From Rhodocyclaceae bacterium (GTDB taxonomy: Bacteria; Pseudomonadota; Gammaproteobacteria; Burkholderiales; Rhodocyclaceae): a DNA stretch of 64,000 bases. The stretch is taken from the NCBI GenBank assembly GCA_018883265.1, contig VEQK01000002.1:29752-93751 (forward strand). The letters run 5' to 3'. Below the pieces are notes generated by a model. The model was not told the DNA's origin, searched no databases, and saw nothing but the letters and a program-made list of their open reading frames with translations. This document shows positions 51,409-62,110 of the stretch, piece after piece. The translations under genes were made by a program, and so were the position numbers. Numbering within the stretch: position 1 is the stretch's first letter; the number at the start of each line of letters is the position of its first letter.

Positions 51409-52015
51409 AGAACAACGTTCACTGACCGAGCTGGTTGAAAACACCGAGGGCGAGGTTGCCATCGGGCCCGTTATCGATGTCGCCGAACTGGCCTGTATCG
51501 TTGAAGCGGCATTACTGGCTACGACAGCGCCGCTCGACATGGTGCATCTGCGCCGCCTCTTTGACGATACCGTTGCTGCGGACGAAATCCGCCAGGCGAT
51601 TGGCCATTTGCAGGAGCGCTGGCAGAACCGGGGTTGCGAGCTCATCGAATTGGCTGACGGCTGGCGCTTCCGGACGCATGCCAAGATCCAGCCGCATCTG
51701 GATCGTCTGAACCCCGAAAAGCCGCCGCGTTATTCGCGTGCCGTCATGGAAACGCTGGCGATCATTGCCTATCGTCAGCCGGTCACGCGCGGTGACATCG
51801 AGGATATCCGCGGCGTGACCGTTGCCACCCAGGTCATCCGTACGCTCGAAGAGCGCGGCTGGATCGACACCGTTGGTCACCGCGAGACGCCGGGTCGTCC
51901 AGCGCTCTATGCAACAACGCGTCAGTTCCTCGACGATCTGGGGCTGCGCAGCCTGACCGAGTTGCCGCCGCTTGAAACCATGCAAGGGGCGCTTGAGGGC
52001 GTACCCGAAGCCTAA
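51395..52015 (+). CDS. scpB: segregation and condensation protein B
   Basis: VEAALLATTAPLDMVHLRRLF; ETLAIIAYRQPVTRGDIEDIRGV. Confidence 0.94.
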   Translation: MTVSEEQRSLTELVENTEGEVAIGPVIDVAELACIVEAALLATTAPLDMVHLRRLFDDTVAADEIRQAIGHLQERWQNRGCELIELADGWRFRTHAKIQPHLDRLNPEKPPRYSRAVMETLAIIAYRQPVTRGDIEDIRGVTVATQVIRTLEERGWIDTVGHRETPGRPALYATTRQFLDDLGLRSLTELPPLETMQGALEGVPEA

Positions 52016-52035
52016 CCCGAACTCTGTTCTCGCCA

Positions 52036-53118
52036 ATGCCCAAAAAGAATACCCCCTTCCGGTCGCCTCAGGCCGCAAAGAAACCGGCAGCGCCGCGTCG
52101 TGCGGGCTTGGCGCCGGTTGAAGCACTTGATGACCTTGAAGCGTTAGATAGCCCGGATGACCAAGTAGACGGGGCGCCGCAACGCAAGGCGCCCGCTGCG
52201 GCTGGCGAACGTCTGCAGAAACTTCTGGCGCAGTCTGGCCTGGGCGGGCGCCGCGAAATGGAAGACTGGATTGAGCAAGGGCGTGTTCAGGTTAACGGCC
52301 AACCGGCGACACTCGGACAACGTGTGCTGCCCGGTGACCGCGTCAAGGTCAATGGCCGACTGGTCAACCTGCACGGTGCGACCCGTGCGCCACAGGTACT
52401 GCTTTATCACAAGCCCGAAGGCGAAATCGTCTCGCGCAGCGATCCGGCCGGTCGTCCCAACGTCTTTGCCAATCTGCCGCGACTTCGGGGCGGTAAGTGG
52501 ATCGCCGTAGGCCGTCTGGATTTCAACACCAGCGGTCTGTTGCTGTTCACGACCTCCGGGGCGCTTGCCAACGCGCTGATGCACCCGCGTAACGAGATGA
52601 TCCGCGAATACGCGGTACGCGTGCTCGGCCCGCTCGACGACGAAGCCAAGGATCAGCTCAAGAAGGGCGTCGAACTCGAAGATGGCCCAGCAGCACTCAG
52701 GAGTATTGAAGATGCGGGCGGTGAAGGGGCCAATCAGTGGTATCGCGTCACTATTTCCGAAGGCCGCAACCGCGAAGTCCGTCGTCTGTTCGAGGCTGTT
52801 GGTCGCACGGTGAGCCGGCTGATCCGCGTGCGCTACGGTCCGTTCCTGTTGCCACCCCGTTTGAAACGGGGCCAGAGTCTGCAGGTCGACGAAAAAGACG
52901 TGGAAAAACTGGTTAAATCTCTGGGCGCCGAGGCCGAAGGCCCGACGCGCAACGTCGGACAGAAGGTCCGTGGCGGGCGACCCGGGGGCAAAGCTGCGCC
53001 CCGTAGTCGTGGTCAGGCCCGCTCCCAGGGGCAGGGCGCGGCGCCCCGACGGAGTAGTGGGGCCACGGGTGGTGCTGGAGCCGGAAAAACTCGACCAAAG
53101 GCGAAAAAACCCTTATAA
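52036..53118 (+). CDS. rluB: 23S rRNA pseudouridine synthase RluB with basic Gly/Arg-rich C-terminal tail
   Basis: S4 domain ERLQKLLAQSGLGGRREMEDWI; VGRLDFNTSGLLLFT; EGRNREVRRLFEAVG. Confidence 0.94.
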   Translation: MPKKNTPFRSPQAAKKPAAPRRAGLAPVEALDDLEALDSPDDQVDGAPQRKAPAAAGERLQKLLAQSGLGGRREMEDWIEQGRVQVNGQPATLGQRVLPGDRVKVNGRLVNLHGATRAPQVLLYHKPEGEIVSRSDPAGRPNVFANLPRLRGGKWIAVGRLDFNTSGLLLFTTSGALANALMHPRNEMIREYAVRVLGPLDDEAKDQLKKGVELEDGPAALRSIEDAGGEGANQWYRVTISEGRNREVRRLFEAVGRTVSRLIRVRYGPFLLPPRLKRGQSLQVDEKDVEKLVKSLGAEAEGPTRNVGQKVRGGRPGGKAAPRSRGQARSQGQGAAPRRSSGATGGAGAGKTRPKAKKPL

Positions 53119-53119
53119 T
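53091..53119 (+). promoter_or_regulatory. predicted sigma70-type promoter TCGACC-N17-TATAAT upstream of rimP-nusA
   Basis: Consensus TATAAT at 53114-53119 with a 17-bp spacer from a 4/6 -35 match. Confidence 0.55.
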
Positions 53120-53198
53120 TGAAAAGTTTTGACATTCACGTGCCATCAGGCAGGGTCTTCAGATCCGATCAGATGGCACAGCCGGTTTTTTCGGCGTG

Positions 53199-53221
53199 AT
53201 GGGCTTTATGCCCATTTTTTA
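53199..53221 (+). terminator. intrinsic terminator or attenuator hairpin between rluB and rimP
   Basis: ATGGGC-TTTAT-GCCCAT followed by TTTTTT. Confidence 0.8.
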
Positions 53222-53257
53222 TTTGTATTTCGGGTTTTAACCATTGGCTTTGAGCGC

Positions 53258-53695
53258 ATGAATCTGCAGGAACTGATTGAAACGACGGTCACCGGACTGG
53301 GCTACGAGCTCGTCATGGTGGAGCTGTCACCGCGCAGTCGGCTGGTCCGGGTCTTCATTGATGCCCCGGAAAAGCCGCGTGGCGTCGACGTCGAGGACTG
53401 CGCAACGGTCAGCAATCAGCTAACGCACGTATTTCAGGTCGAGAACATCGATTACGACCGCCTGGAAGTTTCGTCGCCCGGCCTTGACCGTCCGCTGGTC
53501 AAACCCGCCGATTACACGCGCTTCGCCGGTTCGCAGGTGCAGGTCAAGTTACGCATGCCGATCGGCGATCGTCGCCAGTTCAACGGCACGCTGATCGGAC
53601 TTGAAAATGACCAGGTTCAGCTCGACCTGGGCGGCAACGCCGTGAGTTTCCCGCTATCCAACATCGACAAGGCGCGCCTTGTTCCCAAGTTTTAA
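53258..53695 (+). CDS. rimP: ribosome maturation factor RimP
   Basis: [47 protein letters not shown]; start ATG 53258. Confidence 0.94.
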   Translation: MNLQELIETTVTGLGYELVMVELSPRSRLVRVFIDAPEKPRGVDVEDCATVSNQLTHVFQVENIDYDRLEVSSPGLDRPLVKPADYTRFAGSQVQVKLRMPIGDRRQFNGTLIGLENDQVQLDLGGNAVSFPLSNIDKARLVPKF

Positions 53696-53719
53696 GGTTT
53701 CCAGAGAAAGGACAATCAA

Positions 53720-55210
53720 ATGACCCGTGAGATTCTGCTGCTGGCCGATGCGCTGGCTCGTGAAAAGAACGTCAGCAAGGAAATTGTCTTTTCCTCACTG
53801 GAGCTCGCGCTGGCCCAGGCGACGCGCAAGAAAATGAATCTGGAAGCCGATATCCGCGTCGTGATTGACCGTGAAACCGGTGAACACGAATCCTTCCGTC
53901 GCTGGGAAGTCGTCGAGGATGCCGATCTCGAAAACGAAGACGCCCAGCTCGCCATCAGCGAAGCCAGCAAGGATCATGCGGATATCGCCGTCGGTGATGT
54001 CGTTGAAGAAGAACTGGAGCCCATCGACTTCGGTCGTATCGGTGCGCAGGCCGCCAAGCAGGTCATCCTGCAGAAGATCCGCGATGCCGAGCGCGAAGCC
54101 CTGCTGCAAAGTTTCCTTGAGCGTGACGAACATCTCGTCACCGGCACCATCAAGCGCATGGAGCGTGGTAATGCCATCGTCGAAGTCGGCAAAATCGAAG
54201 CCGCACTGCCGCGTGACCAGATGATCCAGCGTGAAAACCTGCGCCCGGGCGATCGCGTCAAGGCCTACCTGCTGCGTGTTGATCGCGCCGCACGTGGCCC
54301 GCAGCTGATTCTGTCGCGTACTGCGCCGGAATTCATCAGCCATCTGTTTGAACTGGAAGTGCCGGAAATCGAAGACGGCCTGATGGAAATCAAAGCCGCC
54401 GCCCGTGACCCGGGTATGCGCGCCAAAATCGCCGTCCTCAGCAAAGACCCCCGTATCGATCCGATCGGCACCTGTGTCGGTCTGCGCGGGATGCGCGTTA
54501 CCGCCGTTCGTAACGAACTTGGCGGCGAAAACGTCGACATCATCATCTGGTCCGAAGACCCTGCCCAGTTCGTGATCAACGCATTGGCCCCGGCTGAAGT
54601 CACCTCGATCGTGGTCGATGAAGAGCGTCACGCCATGGATGTCGTCGTGGACGATGCCAACCTTGCCATTGCCATCGGTCGTGGTGGTCAGAACGTGCGT
54701 CTCGCCTCCGAGCTGACGGGCTGGACCATCAACCTGATGACGCCGGAAGAATCGCAGCGCAAGAACGAAGCTGAAACCGCGACCACCCGTCTGCTGTTCA
54801 TCGAGAAGCTGGATATCGACGAAGAGCTGGCTGATCTGCTGATCAATGAAGGGTTCTCGACACTGGAAGAAGTCGCCTACGTGCCGCTGGCCGAAATGCT
54901 GGAAATCGAAGGACTCGAGGAAGAGCTCGTCAACGAACTGCGCACGCGTGCCCGTAACGCATTGCTCACCGAAGCGATTGCCACCGAAGAGAAACTTGAA
55001 GACGTCGCCGAAGACCTCCTCAACCTGCCGGGCATGGAAAAAGCCCTGGCCGTCAAACTGGCTGAAGCCGGTATCAAGACGCGCGACGATCTGGCCGATC
55101 TGGCCACCGATGAGCTCGTCGAAATTACCAGCATGACACAAGCCGATGCTGTGGCGCTCATTACCGAAGCACGTAAGCACTGGTTTGCTGACGATGAAGC
55201 CGCTAACTGA
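53720..55210 (+). CDS. nusA: transcription termination/antitermination factor NusA
   Basis: [35 protein letters not shown]1/KH domains. Confidence 0.97.
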   Translation: MTREILLLADALAREKNVSKEIVFSSLELALAQATRKKMNLEADIRVVIDRETGEHESFRRWEVVEDADLENEDAQLAISEASKDHADIAVGDVVEEELEPIDFGRIGAQAAKQVILQKIRDAEREALLQSFLERDEHLVTGTIKRMERGNAIVEVGKIEAALPRDQMIQRENLRPGDRVKAYLLRVDRAARGPQLILSRTAPEFISHLFELEVPEIEDGLMEIKAAARDPGMRAKIAVLSKDPRIDPIGTCVGLRGMRVTAVRNELGGENVDIIIWSEDPAQFVINALAPAEVTSIVVDEERHAMDVVVDDANLAIAIGRGGQNVRLASELTGWTINLMTPEESQRKNEAETATTRLLFIEKLDIDEELADLLINEGFSTLEEVAYVPLAEMLEIEGLEEELVNELRTRARNALLTEAIATEEKLEDVAEDLLNLPGMEKALAVKLAEAGIKTRDDLADLATDELVEITSMTQADAVALITEARKHWFADDEAAN

Positions 55211-55221
55211 TCGGAGGACAT

Positions 55222-57951
55222 ATGAAGAAAACCACGGTCCTCGAGTTCGCCGAAGAACTCAAAATGCCGGCAGAAGTTTTGCTGGAGCAACTTAATAAAG
55301 CGGGCGTCAATAAAGCCTCTGCCGAAGATACGCTGAGCGCTGCCGACAAGAACGGTTTGCTGGAATTCCTGCGTGCTTCGCATGGCGAAGCGAAGCCCAG
55401 CAGTAATCGCGTCACGCTGACCCGCAAGTCCACCTCGGCGCTCAAGGCACAGGACGCGACAGGTAAAACGCGTACGGTTCAGGTCGAAGTCCGCAAGAAG
55501 CGTGTGCTCGTCAAGCGCGACACCCCGGAAGCGATTGAAGCGCCTGTTGAAGAAATCGAAGTTGCGAAGCCAGTCGAAGTTGTTGCGCCGGTTGAAGCGC
55601 CAACACCTGTCGTTGAAACCCCGGTTGTAGAAGCCGTGGTGGAAGTCGTCGTTGAACCCGCGATTGAAGTAGTGCCTGAGGTGGTGATTGAAACGCCTGT
55701 GGTCGAAGCGCCGCCGGCTGTGGTCGAAGAGCCCGCCAAACCGAAGAAGGCCACCGTCAAAACCAAAGCCAATTTCCTCGACGAAAAGGAACTGGCGGCG
55801 CGTCAGGCCGAACAGGATCGTTATGCGCAGCTGCGTGCACGTCAGGAACAGGATCGTCTTGACCGTGAAAACCGCGAGAAAGAACTGCAACGTCTGCGTG
55901 AAGAAGCCGCTGCCAAGCAGGCTGCCCTGAAGGTTGCTGAAGAATCGCGCAAGGCGGCCAGTACCGCCGCCAGCACAGCGACCGAAGAGCGTCGTGACGG
56001 TGGTCGTGAGCAGCGTGACAACAAGGATGACCGCGATGGTCGTCGCGGCAAGACGGCCGGCGCGCCGGGCCGTGGTGCGCCCATGGGCCGTGGTGGCAAC
56101 AACTGGAAGATGGGCGGCAAGAAGGGCGACAAGCGCCACCAGGCTGCTGCCGGAGACGAAGCGCACGCATTCAACGCCCCGACCGAACCGGTCGTGCGCG
56201 AAGTGCATGTGCCCGAAACCATTTCGGTCGCTGATCTGGCCCACAAGATGTCGGTCAAGGCCACCGAAGTGATCAAGGCCCTGATGAAGATGGGTTCGAT
56301 GGTTACCATCAACCAGGTGCTCGACCAGGACACGGCCATGATTGTGGTGGAAGAAATGGGTCACCAGGCCGTCGCTGCCAAACTCGATGATCCCGATGCC
56401 TTCCTCGACGATGTGACCGAGCACGTCGATGCCGAAGCGAAGCCGCGTGCGCCGGTTGTAACCGTGATGGGTCACGTTGATCACGGTAAGACCTCGCTGC
56501 TCGACTACATCCGTCGCAGCCGGGTGGCCAGCGGCGAAGCCGGCGGCATTACCCAGCACATCGGTGCGTACCACGTCGAAACACCGCGCGGCATGATCAC
56601 CTTCCTCGATACGCCGGGTCATGAAGCCTTTACGGCGATGCGTGCACGTGGCGCCAAGGCCACCGACATTGTTATTCTGGTCTGTGCGGCCGATGACGGC
56701 GTGATGCCGCAGACGCGTGAAGCCATTCACCACGCCAAGGCGGCCGGGGTACCGATCGTCGTGGCGATTACCAAGATTGATAAACCCGAAGCGAACCCGG
56801 ACAAGGTCAAGCAGGAGCTGGTTTCTGAAGAGGTTGTCCCGGAAGAATACGGTGGTGATTCGCCGTTCGTTCCGGTGTCGGCCAAGTCGGGCCAGGGCAT
56901 CGACGATCTGCTCGAGCAGGTGCTGCTGCAGGCCGAAGTGCTTGAACTCAACGCGCCGGTCGAAAGCCCGGCCAAGGGTCTGATTATCGAAGCCCGCCTC
57001 GACAAGGGTCGCGGTGTGGTCGCCACCATGCTGGTGCAGCAGGGTACGCTCAACAAAGGTGATGTTGTGCTGGCCGGTTCGGTGTTCGGTCGCGTTCGCG
57101 CCATGCTGGATGAAAACGGCAAGGGCATCGACAGCGCCGGCCCATCGATTCCGGTCGAAATCCTCGGTCTGTCGGAAGTCCCGGCAGCCGGTGAAGATGC
57201 CATGGTGCTGGCCGACGAACGTAAGGCGCGTGAAATCGCGCTCTTCCGTCAGGGCAAGTTCCGCGAAGTGAAGCTGGCACGTCAGCAGGCCAACAAGCTG
57301 GAATCGATGATGGAGCAGATGACCGCCGAAGGCGAAGTCAAAACGCTGCCGCTCATCATCAAGGCAGACGTACAGGGTTCGCAGGAAGCACTGGTGCAAT
57401 CGCTGCAGAAACTTTCGACCAGCGAAGTCCGTGTCAACGTTATTCACGCGGCTGTCGGTGGCATCACCGAGAGCGACGTCAACCTGGCATCCGCTTCGAA
57501 GGCCGTAATCATCGGCTTCAACGTCCGGGCCGACGCCAACACCCGCAAGATCGCCGAAGGCATGGATGTCGATATCCGTTACTACAACGTGATCTACGAC
57601 GCCGTCGACGAAGTGAAGGCTGCGCTGTCAGGCATGCTGTCGCCGGAGCGCAAGGAAGAAACCCTGGGTCTGGTCGAGATCCGCGAAATCTTCCGTGTGC
57701 CGAAGATCGGCGCCGTGGCCGGTTGTATGGTGCTGGAAGGCATTGTCAAGCGTAACTGCCGTGTCCGTCTCCTGCGCGACAACATCGTACTGCACGAAGG
57801 CGAACTCGATTCGCTGCGTCGCTTCAAGGACGACGTCAAGGAAGTGCGCGAAGGGTTCGAGTGTGGTCTGTCGCTCAAGAACTTCAACGACATCCAGGTG
57901 GGCGATAAGCTGGAAGCGTTCGAAATTCTGGAAGTCGCCCGGACGCTGTAA
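55222..57951 (+). CDS. infB: translation initiation factor IF-2
   Basis: [36 protein letters not shown]. Confidence 0.98.
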   Translation: MKKTTVLEFAEELKMPAEVLLEQLNKAGVNKASAEDTLSAADKNGLLEFLRASHGEAKPSSNRVTLTRKSTSALKAQDATGKTRTVQVEVRKKRVLVKRDTPEAIEAPVEEIEVAKPVEVVAPVEAPTPVVETPVVEAVVEVVVEPAIEVVPEVVIETPVVEAPPAVVEEPAKPKKATVKTKANFLDEKELAARQAEQDRYAQLRARQEQDRLDRENREKELQRLREEAAAKQAALKVAEESRKAASTAASTATEERRDGGREQRDNKDDRDGRRGKTAGAPGRGAPMGRGGNNWKMGGKKGDKRHQAAAGDEAHAFNAPTEPVVREVHVPETISVADLAHKMSVKATEVIKALMKMGSMVTINQVLDQDTAMIVVEEMGHQAVAAKLDDPDAFLDDVTEHVDAEAKPRAPVVTVMGHVDHGKTSLLDYIRRSRVASGEAGGITQHIGAYHVETPRGMITFLDTPGHEAFTAMRARGAKATDIVILVCAADDGVMPQTREAIHHAKAAGVPIVVAITKIDKPEANPDKVKQELVSEEVVPEEYGGDSPFVPVSAKSGQGIDDLLEQVLLQAEVLELNAPVESPAKGLIIEARLDKGRGVVATMLVQQGTLNKGDVVLAGSVFGRVRAMLDENGKGIDSAGPSIPVEILGLSEVPAAGEDAMVLADERKAREIALFRQGKFREVKLARQQANKLESMMEQMTAEGEVKTLPLIIKADVQGSQEALVQSLQKLSTSEVRVNVIHAAVGGITESDVNLASASKAVIIGFNVRADANTRKIAEGMDVDIRYYNVIYDAVDEVKAALSGMLSPERKEETLGLVEIREIFRVPKIGAVAGCMVLEGIVKRNCRVRLLRDNIVLHEGELDSLRRFKDDVKEVREGFECGLSLKNFNDIQVGDKLEAFEILEVARTL

Positions 57952-57953
57952 TC

Positions 57954-58364
57954 ATGGCGCGCGGACAACAACGGGGTTTTGCCCGGACGGATCGGGTGGC
58001 GGAGCAGATCCGCCGTGATCTGTCCGAGCTGATCCGCGCTGAAATCCGCGATCCGCGCGTACAGCAGGTCTCCATTACCGCCGTTGAAGTGACGCCGGAC
58101 TACTCGCACGCCAAGATCTTCTACACCGCCCTGGTCGCCGAGAGCGAACGAGATGCGCTGGCACAGGGTTTAAAGCGCGCTTCAGGTTTTCTGCGGCACG
58201 AACTGTCGCGTCAGCTGATGCTGCGCACCGTGCCCGAACTGCACTTCGTGTACGACACCTCGGTCGAACGCGGGATCAGCCTCTCGTCGCTGATCGATAG
58301 CGCTGTTGCCCGTTCGGCCGATGACGCCGAAACTGATGCCGACACCGGAAGCAACGCAGGTTAA
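57954..58364 (+). CDS. rbfA: 30S ribosome-binding factor RbfA
   Basis: RTDRVAEQIRRDLSELIRAEIRDPRVQQVSITAVEVTPDYSHAKIFY. Confidence 0.95.
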   Translation: MARGQQRGFARTDRVAEQIRRDLSELIRAEIRDPRVQQVSITAVEVTPDYSHAKIFYTALVAESERDALAQGLKRASGFLRHELSRQLMLRTVPELHFVYDTSVERGISLSSLIDSAVARSADDAETDADTGSNAG

Positions 58365-59385
58365 CTGCTTGTCCAATCGCAGCGTTGATCGTGTATTGCC
58401 CGACCTGCCGCGTCACAGCGGCTGGCGCAGCATCGATGGCGTGATCCTGCTCGACAAGCCTGTAGGTGTAACGTCGAACAACGCGCTGCAATGGGTGCGT
58501 CGTCTGCTTGCTGCCGACAAGGGTGGCCATACCGGCACCCTCGATCCCTTCGCCACTGGTGTCCTGCCGCTCTGCCTGGGTGAGGCCACCAAGTTTTCGG
58601 CTGACCTGCTCAACGCGGATAAAACCTACGAAGCCACGCTTCGCTTCGGCCAAAAAACTGATACCGCCGATCTGACCGGCGCCGTCATTGAAGAAACGTC
58701 TGTGCTGCCTACGGTTGCGCAGCTCGGAGCGATCCGCCCGCAATTCCTCGGCGAGATCAGCCAGATTCCGCCGATGTACTCCGCGCTCAAGCGCGACGGC
58801 CAGCCGCTCTACAAGCTGGCACGCGAGGGTATTGAGGTCGAGCGTGCGCCCCGGCAAGTGATCATTCACGAACTCGAATGGCTGTCATTCGCTCGGAACG
58901 AAGCAGGGCTGGTGCGTGAAGCCGATTGCCGTGTCCGTTGCAGCAAGGGTACCTATATTCGTACCCTGGCCGAAGATCTGGCGCTTGCCGCTGGTAGTCT
59001 GGCGCACCTGATCGCCTTGCGCCGTACCCGGGTTGGCGGCGTCACGCTTGCCGGCTGCGTCACCCCTGAAGCGCTACATCATGGCGTCAACGACATCCTC
59101 GCCAGCAGCCAGCCGATTTTGGGCGAAAGCCTGCAGGCGGCAGCGCTCATGCAACCCGTCGATTTTCTGGTGCAGGAACTGCCGGTTGTGCAGCTCACAG
59201 AAGCCCAGGCGGTCCGCTGCAGCCATGGCAATCCCTGTGACGCCGCCCCCGATCAGCTGATTCAGCCGGATACGCAGGTACGGCTTTACAGGGAAGGGCA
59301 TTTCATCGGGGTTGCCAGTGTGAGCGCCGGGCAAAAAACCCTGAAAATTCAGCCGATTCGTTTGGTTTCTGCACAGAAATCCTGA
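58306..59385 (+). CDS. truB: tRNA pseudouridine(55) synthase TruB
   Basis: GVILLDKPVGVTSNNALQWVRRL...GHTGTLDPFATGVLPLCLGEATKF; exact start uncertain, possibly internal. Confidence 0.94.
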   Translation: MPVRPMTPKLMPTPEATQVNCLSNRSVDRVLPDLPRHSGWRSIDGVILLDKPVGVTSNNALQWVRRLLAADKGGHTGTLDPFATGVLPLCLGEATKFSADLLNADKTYEATLRFGQKTDTADLTGAVIEETSVLPTVAQLGAIRPQFLGEISQIPPMYSALKRDGQPLYKLAREGIEVERAPRQVIIHELEWLSFARNEAGLVREADCRVRCSKGTYIRTLAEDLALAAGSLAHLIALRRTRVGGVTLAGCVTPEALHHGVNDILASSQPILGESLQAAALMQPVDFLVQELPVVQLTEAQAVRCSHGNPCDAAPDQLIQPDTQVRLYREGHFIGVASVSAGQKTLKIQPIRLVSAQKS

Positions 59386-59402
59386 TACAATTCTGCCTTC
59401 GC

Positions 59403-59424
59403 TCGCAACCGGTTCCGGTTGCGA
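59403..59424 (+). promoter_or_regulatory. leader hairpin TCGCAACCGG-TT-CCGGTTGCGA upstream of rpsO
   Basis: Perfect 10-bp inverted repeat with 2-nt centre, no U-run, in the truB-rpsO intergenic region. Confidence 0.6.
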
Positions 59425-59503
59425 ATCCACCCCCAGACAAGGGGAAACCTGGATGTAGCTCTCTCAAACTGGGGCGCATCTGTCACTTTAAGGATAGTTT
59501 GAT

Positions 59504-59773
59504 ATGACGCTTAATGCTCAAAGCAAGGCCGCTATTGTTGCCGATTTCCAGCACGGCCAGGGCGACACCGGTTCGTCCGAAGTTCAGATTGCGCTGCTAA
59601 CTGCACGTATTAACGATCTGACCCCGCACTTCAAAGAACACTCGAAGGATCATCACTCGCGTCGCGGTCTGCTGCGCATGGTGAGCCGTCGTCGTAAGCT
59701 GCTCGACTATCTGAAGCGCACCAACCTCGATAGCTACCGTGCGCTGATCGCTCGTCTGGGTCTGCGTAAATAA
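59504..59773 (+). CDS. rpsO: 30S ribosomal protein S15
   Basis: [52 protein letters not shown]. Confidence 0.98.
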   Translation: MTLNAQSKAAIVADFQHGQGDTGSSEVQIALLTARINDLTPHFKEHSKDHHSRRGLLRMVSRRRKLLDYLKRTNLDSYRALIARLGLRK

Positions 59774-59798
59774 TTTCGTGTCGGCTTAGTAATACTCA

Positions 59799-59832
59799 AC
59801 GGGCGCTCTCCACGGAGGACGCCCGTTTTGTT
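59799..59832 (+). terminator. intrinsic terminator after rpsO
   Basis: ACGGGCG ... CGCCCGT followed by TTTGTTTTT. Confidence 0.82.
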
Positions 59833-59911
59833 TTTCTGTTGTTGTGTTGTTACGTTGTTCTATTGTCGAGTTGTAGTTGATTGTTGTTATTGTTGAGAGG
59901 AAGAGAAAACA

Positions 59912-62020
59912 ATGAGTCTGTTTGAAATTGCACGTGAAAGTATTCAGTACGGCGCCCACACCCTGACCCTGGAAACCGGCCATGTGGCCCGCCAGGCCAG
60001 CGGCTCGGTCATGGTCACCTATGATGACACCGTCGTTCTGGTCACCGTGGTTGGCGCCAAGAAGGCCAAGCCGGGCCAGGACTTTTTCCCGCTGACCGTG
60101 GATTATGTTGAAAAGACCTACGCCGCCGGCAAGATCCCCGGTGGCTTTTTCAAGCGCGAAGGCCGTCCTTCGGAAAAAGAAACGCTGACCTCGCGACTGA
60201 TCGATCGTCCGCTGCGCCCGCTGTTCCCGGAAGGCTTCTACAACGAAGTCCAGATCGTTGCTACCGTGATGTCGATCAACCCGGAAGTGGATTCCGACAT
60301 CCCCGCCCTCATCGGCGCCTCGGCTGCGCTGGCGCTGTCGGGTATTCCGTTCAACGGCCCGGTCGGCGCTGCACGCGTTGGTTACATCGATGGCCAGTAC
60401 GTCATCAACCCGACCGCGTCGCAGATGAAGACCTCGCAAATGGATCTGATCGTATCGGGTACCGAAGCCGCCGTGCTGATGGTGGAATCCGAAGCCCAGA
60501 TGCTGCCGGAAGACGTGATGCTGGGTGGTGTGGTGTTCGGCCACGAGCAACAGCAGGCCGTGATCCAGATGATCAACCGTCTGGTCGATGCCGCCGGCAA
60601 GCCGGAGTGGGATTGGCAGCCGGCGCCGAAGGACGAGGCCCTGATCGATATGGTCACTACCTTCGCCAAGGCACGCCTGGAATCTGCCTACAACGAAACC
60701 AGCAAGCAGGTTCGTAGCCAGGCCCTGAAGAGCATCTACGCAGATGCCGAAAAGGAATTCGTCAAGGACGACGGCAGTGTTGATGGCAACGCCGTCGGCA
60801 ACATCCTGTTTGATCTTGAAGCTGCCATCGTGCGTGGCCGCATCCTGTCGGGTGCGCCGCGTATCGACGGTCGCGACACCCGCACTGTGCGCCCAATCGA
60901 AATCAGCAACGGCGTTCTGCCGCGCACCCACGGTTCGGCACTGTTCACCCGTGGCGAAACCCAGGCACTGGTCGTGGCCACACTGGGTACCGGCCGCGAC
61001 GAGCAGATCATCGATGCGCTGATGGGCGAGTACAAAGACCGCTTCCTGTTCCACTACAACATGCCTCCGTACGCCACCGGCGAATGCGGCCGCATGGGCG
61101 GCACCAAGCGTCGTGAACTGGGTCACGGCCGTCTGGCCAAGCGTGCCCTGGTACCGGTGCTGCCGTCGCCGGAAGAGTTCAGCTACACCATGCGTGTCGT
61201 TTCGGAAATTACCGAATCGAACGGTTCGTCGTCGATGGCCTCCGTCTGTGGCGGCTGTCTGGCCATGATGGACGCCGGTGTGCCGCTGAAAGATCATGTC
61301 GCCGGTATCGCCATGGGCCTGATCAAGGACGGCGGCCGTTTTGCCGTGCTGACCGACATCCTGGGTGATGAAGATCACCTCGGCGATATGGACTTCAAGG
61401 TGGCCGGTACCGAAAACGGCATCACCGCCCTGCAGATGGACATCAAGATCCAGGGCATCACCAAGGAAATCATGCAGGTCGCACTGGCGCAGGCCCGTGA
61501 AGCCCGTCTGCACATCCTCGGCCTGATGAAGGGCGCCATGGGCGAAGCCCGTACCGAAGTGTCGACCTTCGCACCGCGCCTGTACACCATGAAGATCAAC
61601 CCGGAGAAGATCCGTGACGTGATCGGTAAGGGCGGCGCTGTGATTCGCGCGCTGACCGAAGAAACCGGCACCACGATCGACATCCAGGACGACGGCACCA
61701 TCACCATCGCCTCGACCAGCGGCGAAGCCGCCGAACTGGCGCGTGCCCGCATCCAGGCTATTACGGCCGAAGCCGAAGTCGGCGCCATCTACGAAGGCAC
61801 CGTACTTAAGCTGCTGGACTTTGGCGCCATCGTCAACGTGCTGCCGGGTAAGGATGGTCTGCTGCATATCTCGCAAATCGCCAACGAGCGTGTCGAGAAG
61901 GTCAGCGACTACCTGCAGGAAGGCCAGAAGGTTCGCGTCAAGGTTCTGGAGACCGACGACCGCGGCCGCATCAAGCTGTCGATGAAGGCATTGCTCGACG
62001 CCGCACCGCCGGCTGCCTAA
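59912..62020 (+). CDS. pnp: polyribonucleotide nucleotidyltransferase
   Basis: RNase PH domains, [13 protein letters not shown] ([20 protein letters not shown]) and S1 domains. Confidence 0.98.
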   Translation: MSLFEIARESIQYGAHTLTLETGHVARQASGSVMVTYDDTVVLVTVVGAKKAKPGQDFFPLTVDYVEKTYAAGKIPGGFFKREGRPSEKETLTSRLIDRPLRPLFPEGFYNEVQIVATVMSINPEVDSDIPALIGASAALALSGIPFNGPVGAARVGYIDGQYVINPTASQMKTSQMDLIVSGTEAAVLMVESEAQMLPEDVMLGGVVFGHEQQQAVIQMINRLVDAAGKPEWDWQPAPKDEALIDMVTTFAKARLESAYNETSKQVRSQALKSIYADAEKEFVKDDGSVDGNAVGNILFDLEAAIVRGRILSGAPRIDGRDTRTVRPIEISNGVLPRTHGSALFTRGETQALVVATLGTGRDEQIIDALMGEYKDRFLFHYNMPPYATGECGRMGGTKRRELGHGRLAKRALVPVLPSPEEFSYTMRVVSEITESNGSSSMASVCGGCLAMMDAGVPLKDHVAGIAMGLIKDGGRFAVLTDILGDEDHLGDMDFKVAGTENGITALQMDIKIQGITKEIMQVALAQAREARLHILGLMKGAMGEARTEVSTFAPRLYTMKINPEKIRDVIGKGGAVIRALTEETGTTIDIQDDGTITIASTSGEAAELARARIQAITAEAEVGAIYEGTVLKLLDFGAIVNVLPGKDGLLHISQIANERVEKVSDYLQEGQKVRVKVLETDDRGRIKLSMKALLDAAPPAA

Positions 62021-62061
62021 GGCAACACAGGGAAGGGCTGTTAACAAACCGCCCACCCAGC

Positions 62062-62089
62062 AAAAAGCCCGTCCTAGGACGGGCTTTTT
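62062..62089. terminator. bidirectional intrinsic terminator between convergent pnp and dksA
   Basis: AAAAAGCCCGTCC-TA-GGACGGGCTTTTT. Confidence 0.9.
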
Positions 62090-62110
62090 GTTGTCTGCGG
62101 TGAGCGTGGA

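Noticed and set aside
53795-55180. 461-aa minus-strand ORF opposite nusA
   Set aside because: Antisense shadow of nusA codon periodicity.
54877-57447. 856-aa minus-strand ORF opposite nusA/infB
   Set aside because: Shadow ORF from high-GC codon bias; the plus-strand nusA and infB are unambiguous and the antisense product is low-complexity His/Arg/Phe-rich.
59786-62056. 756-aa minus-strand ORF opposite pnp
   Set aside because: Antisense shadow of a clear PNPase gene; no recognisable domain or start region.
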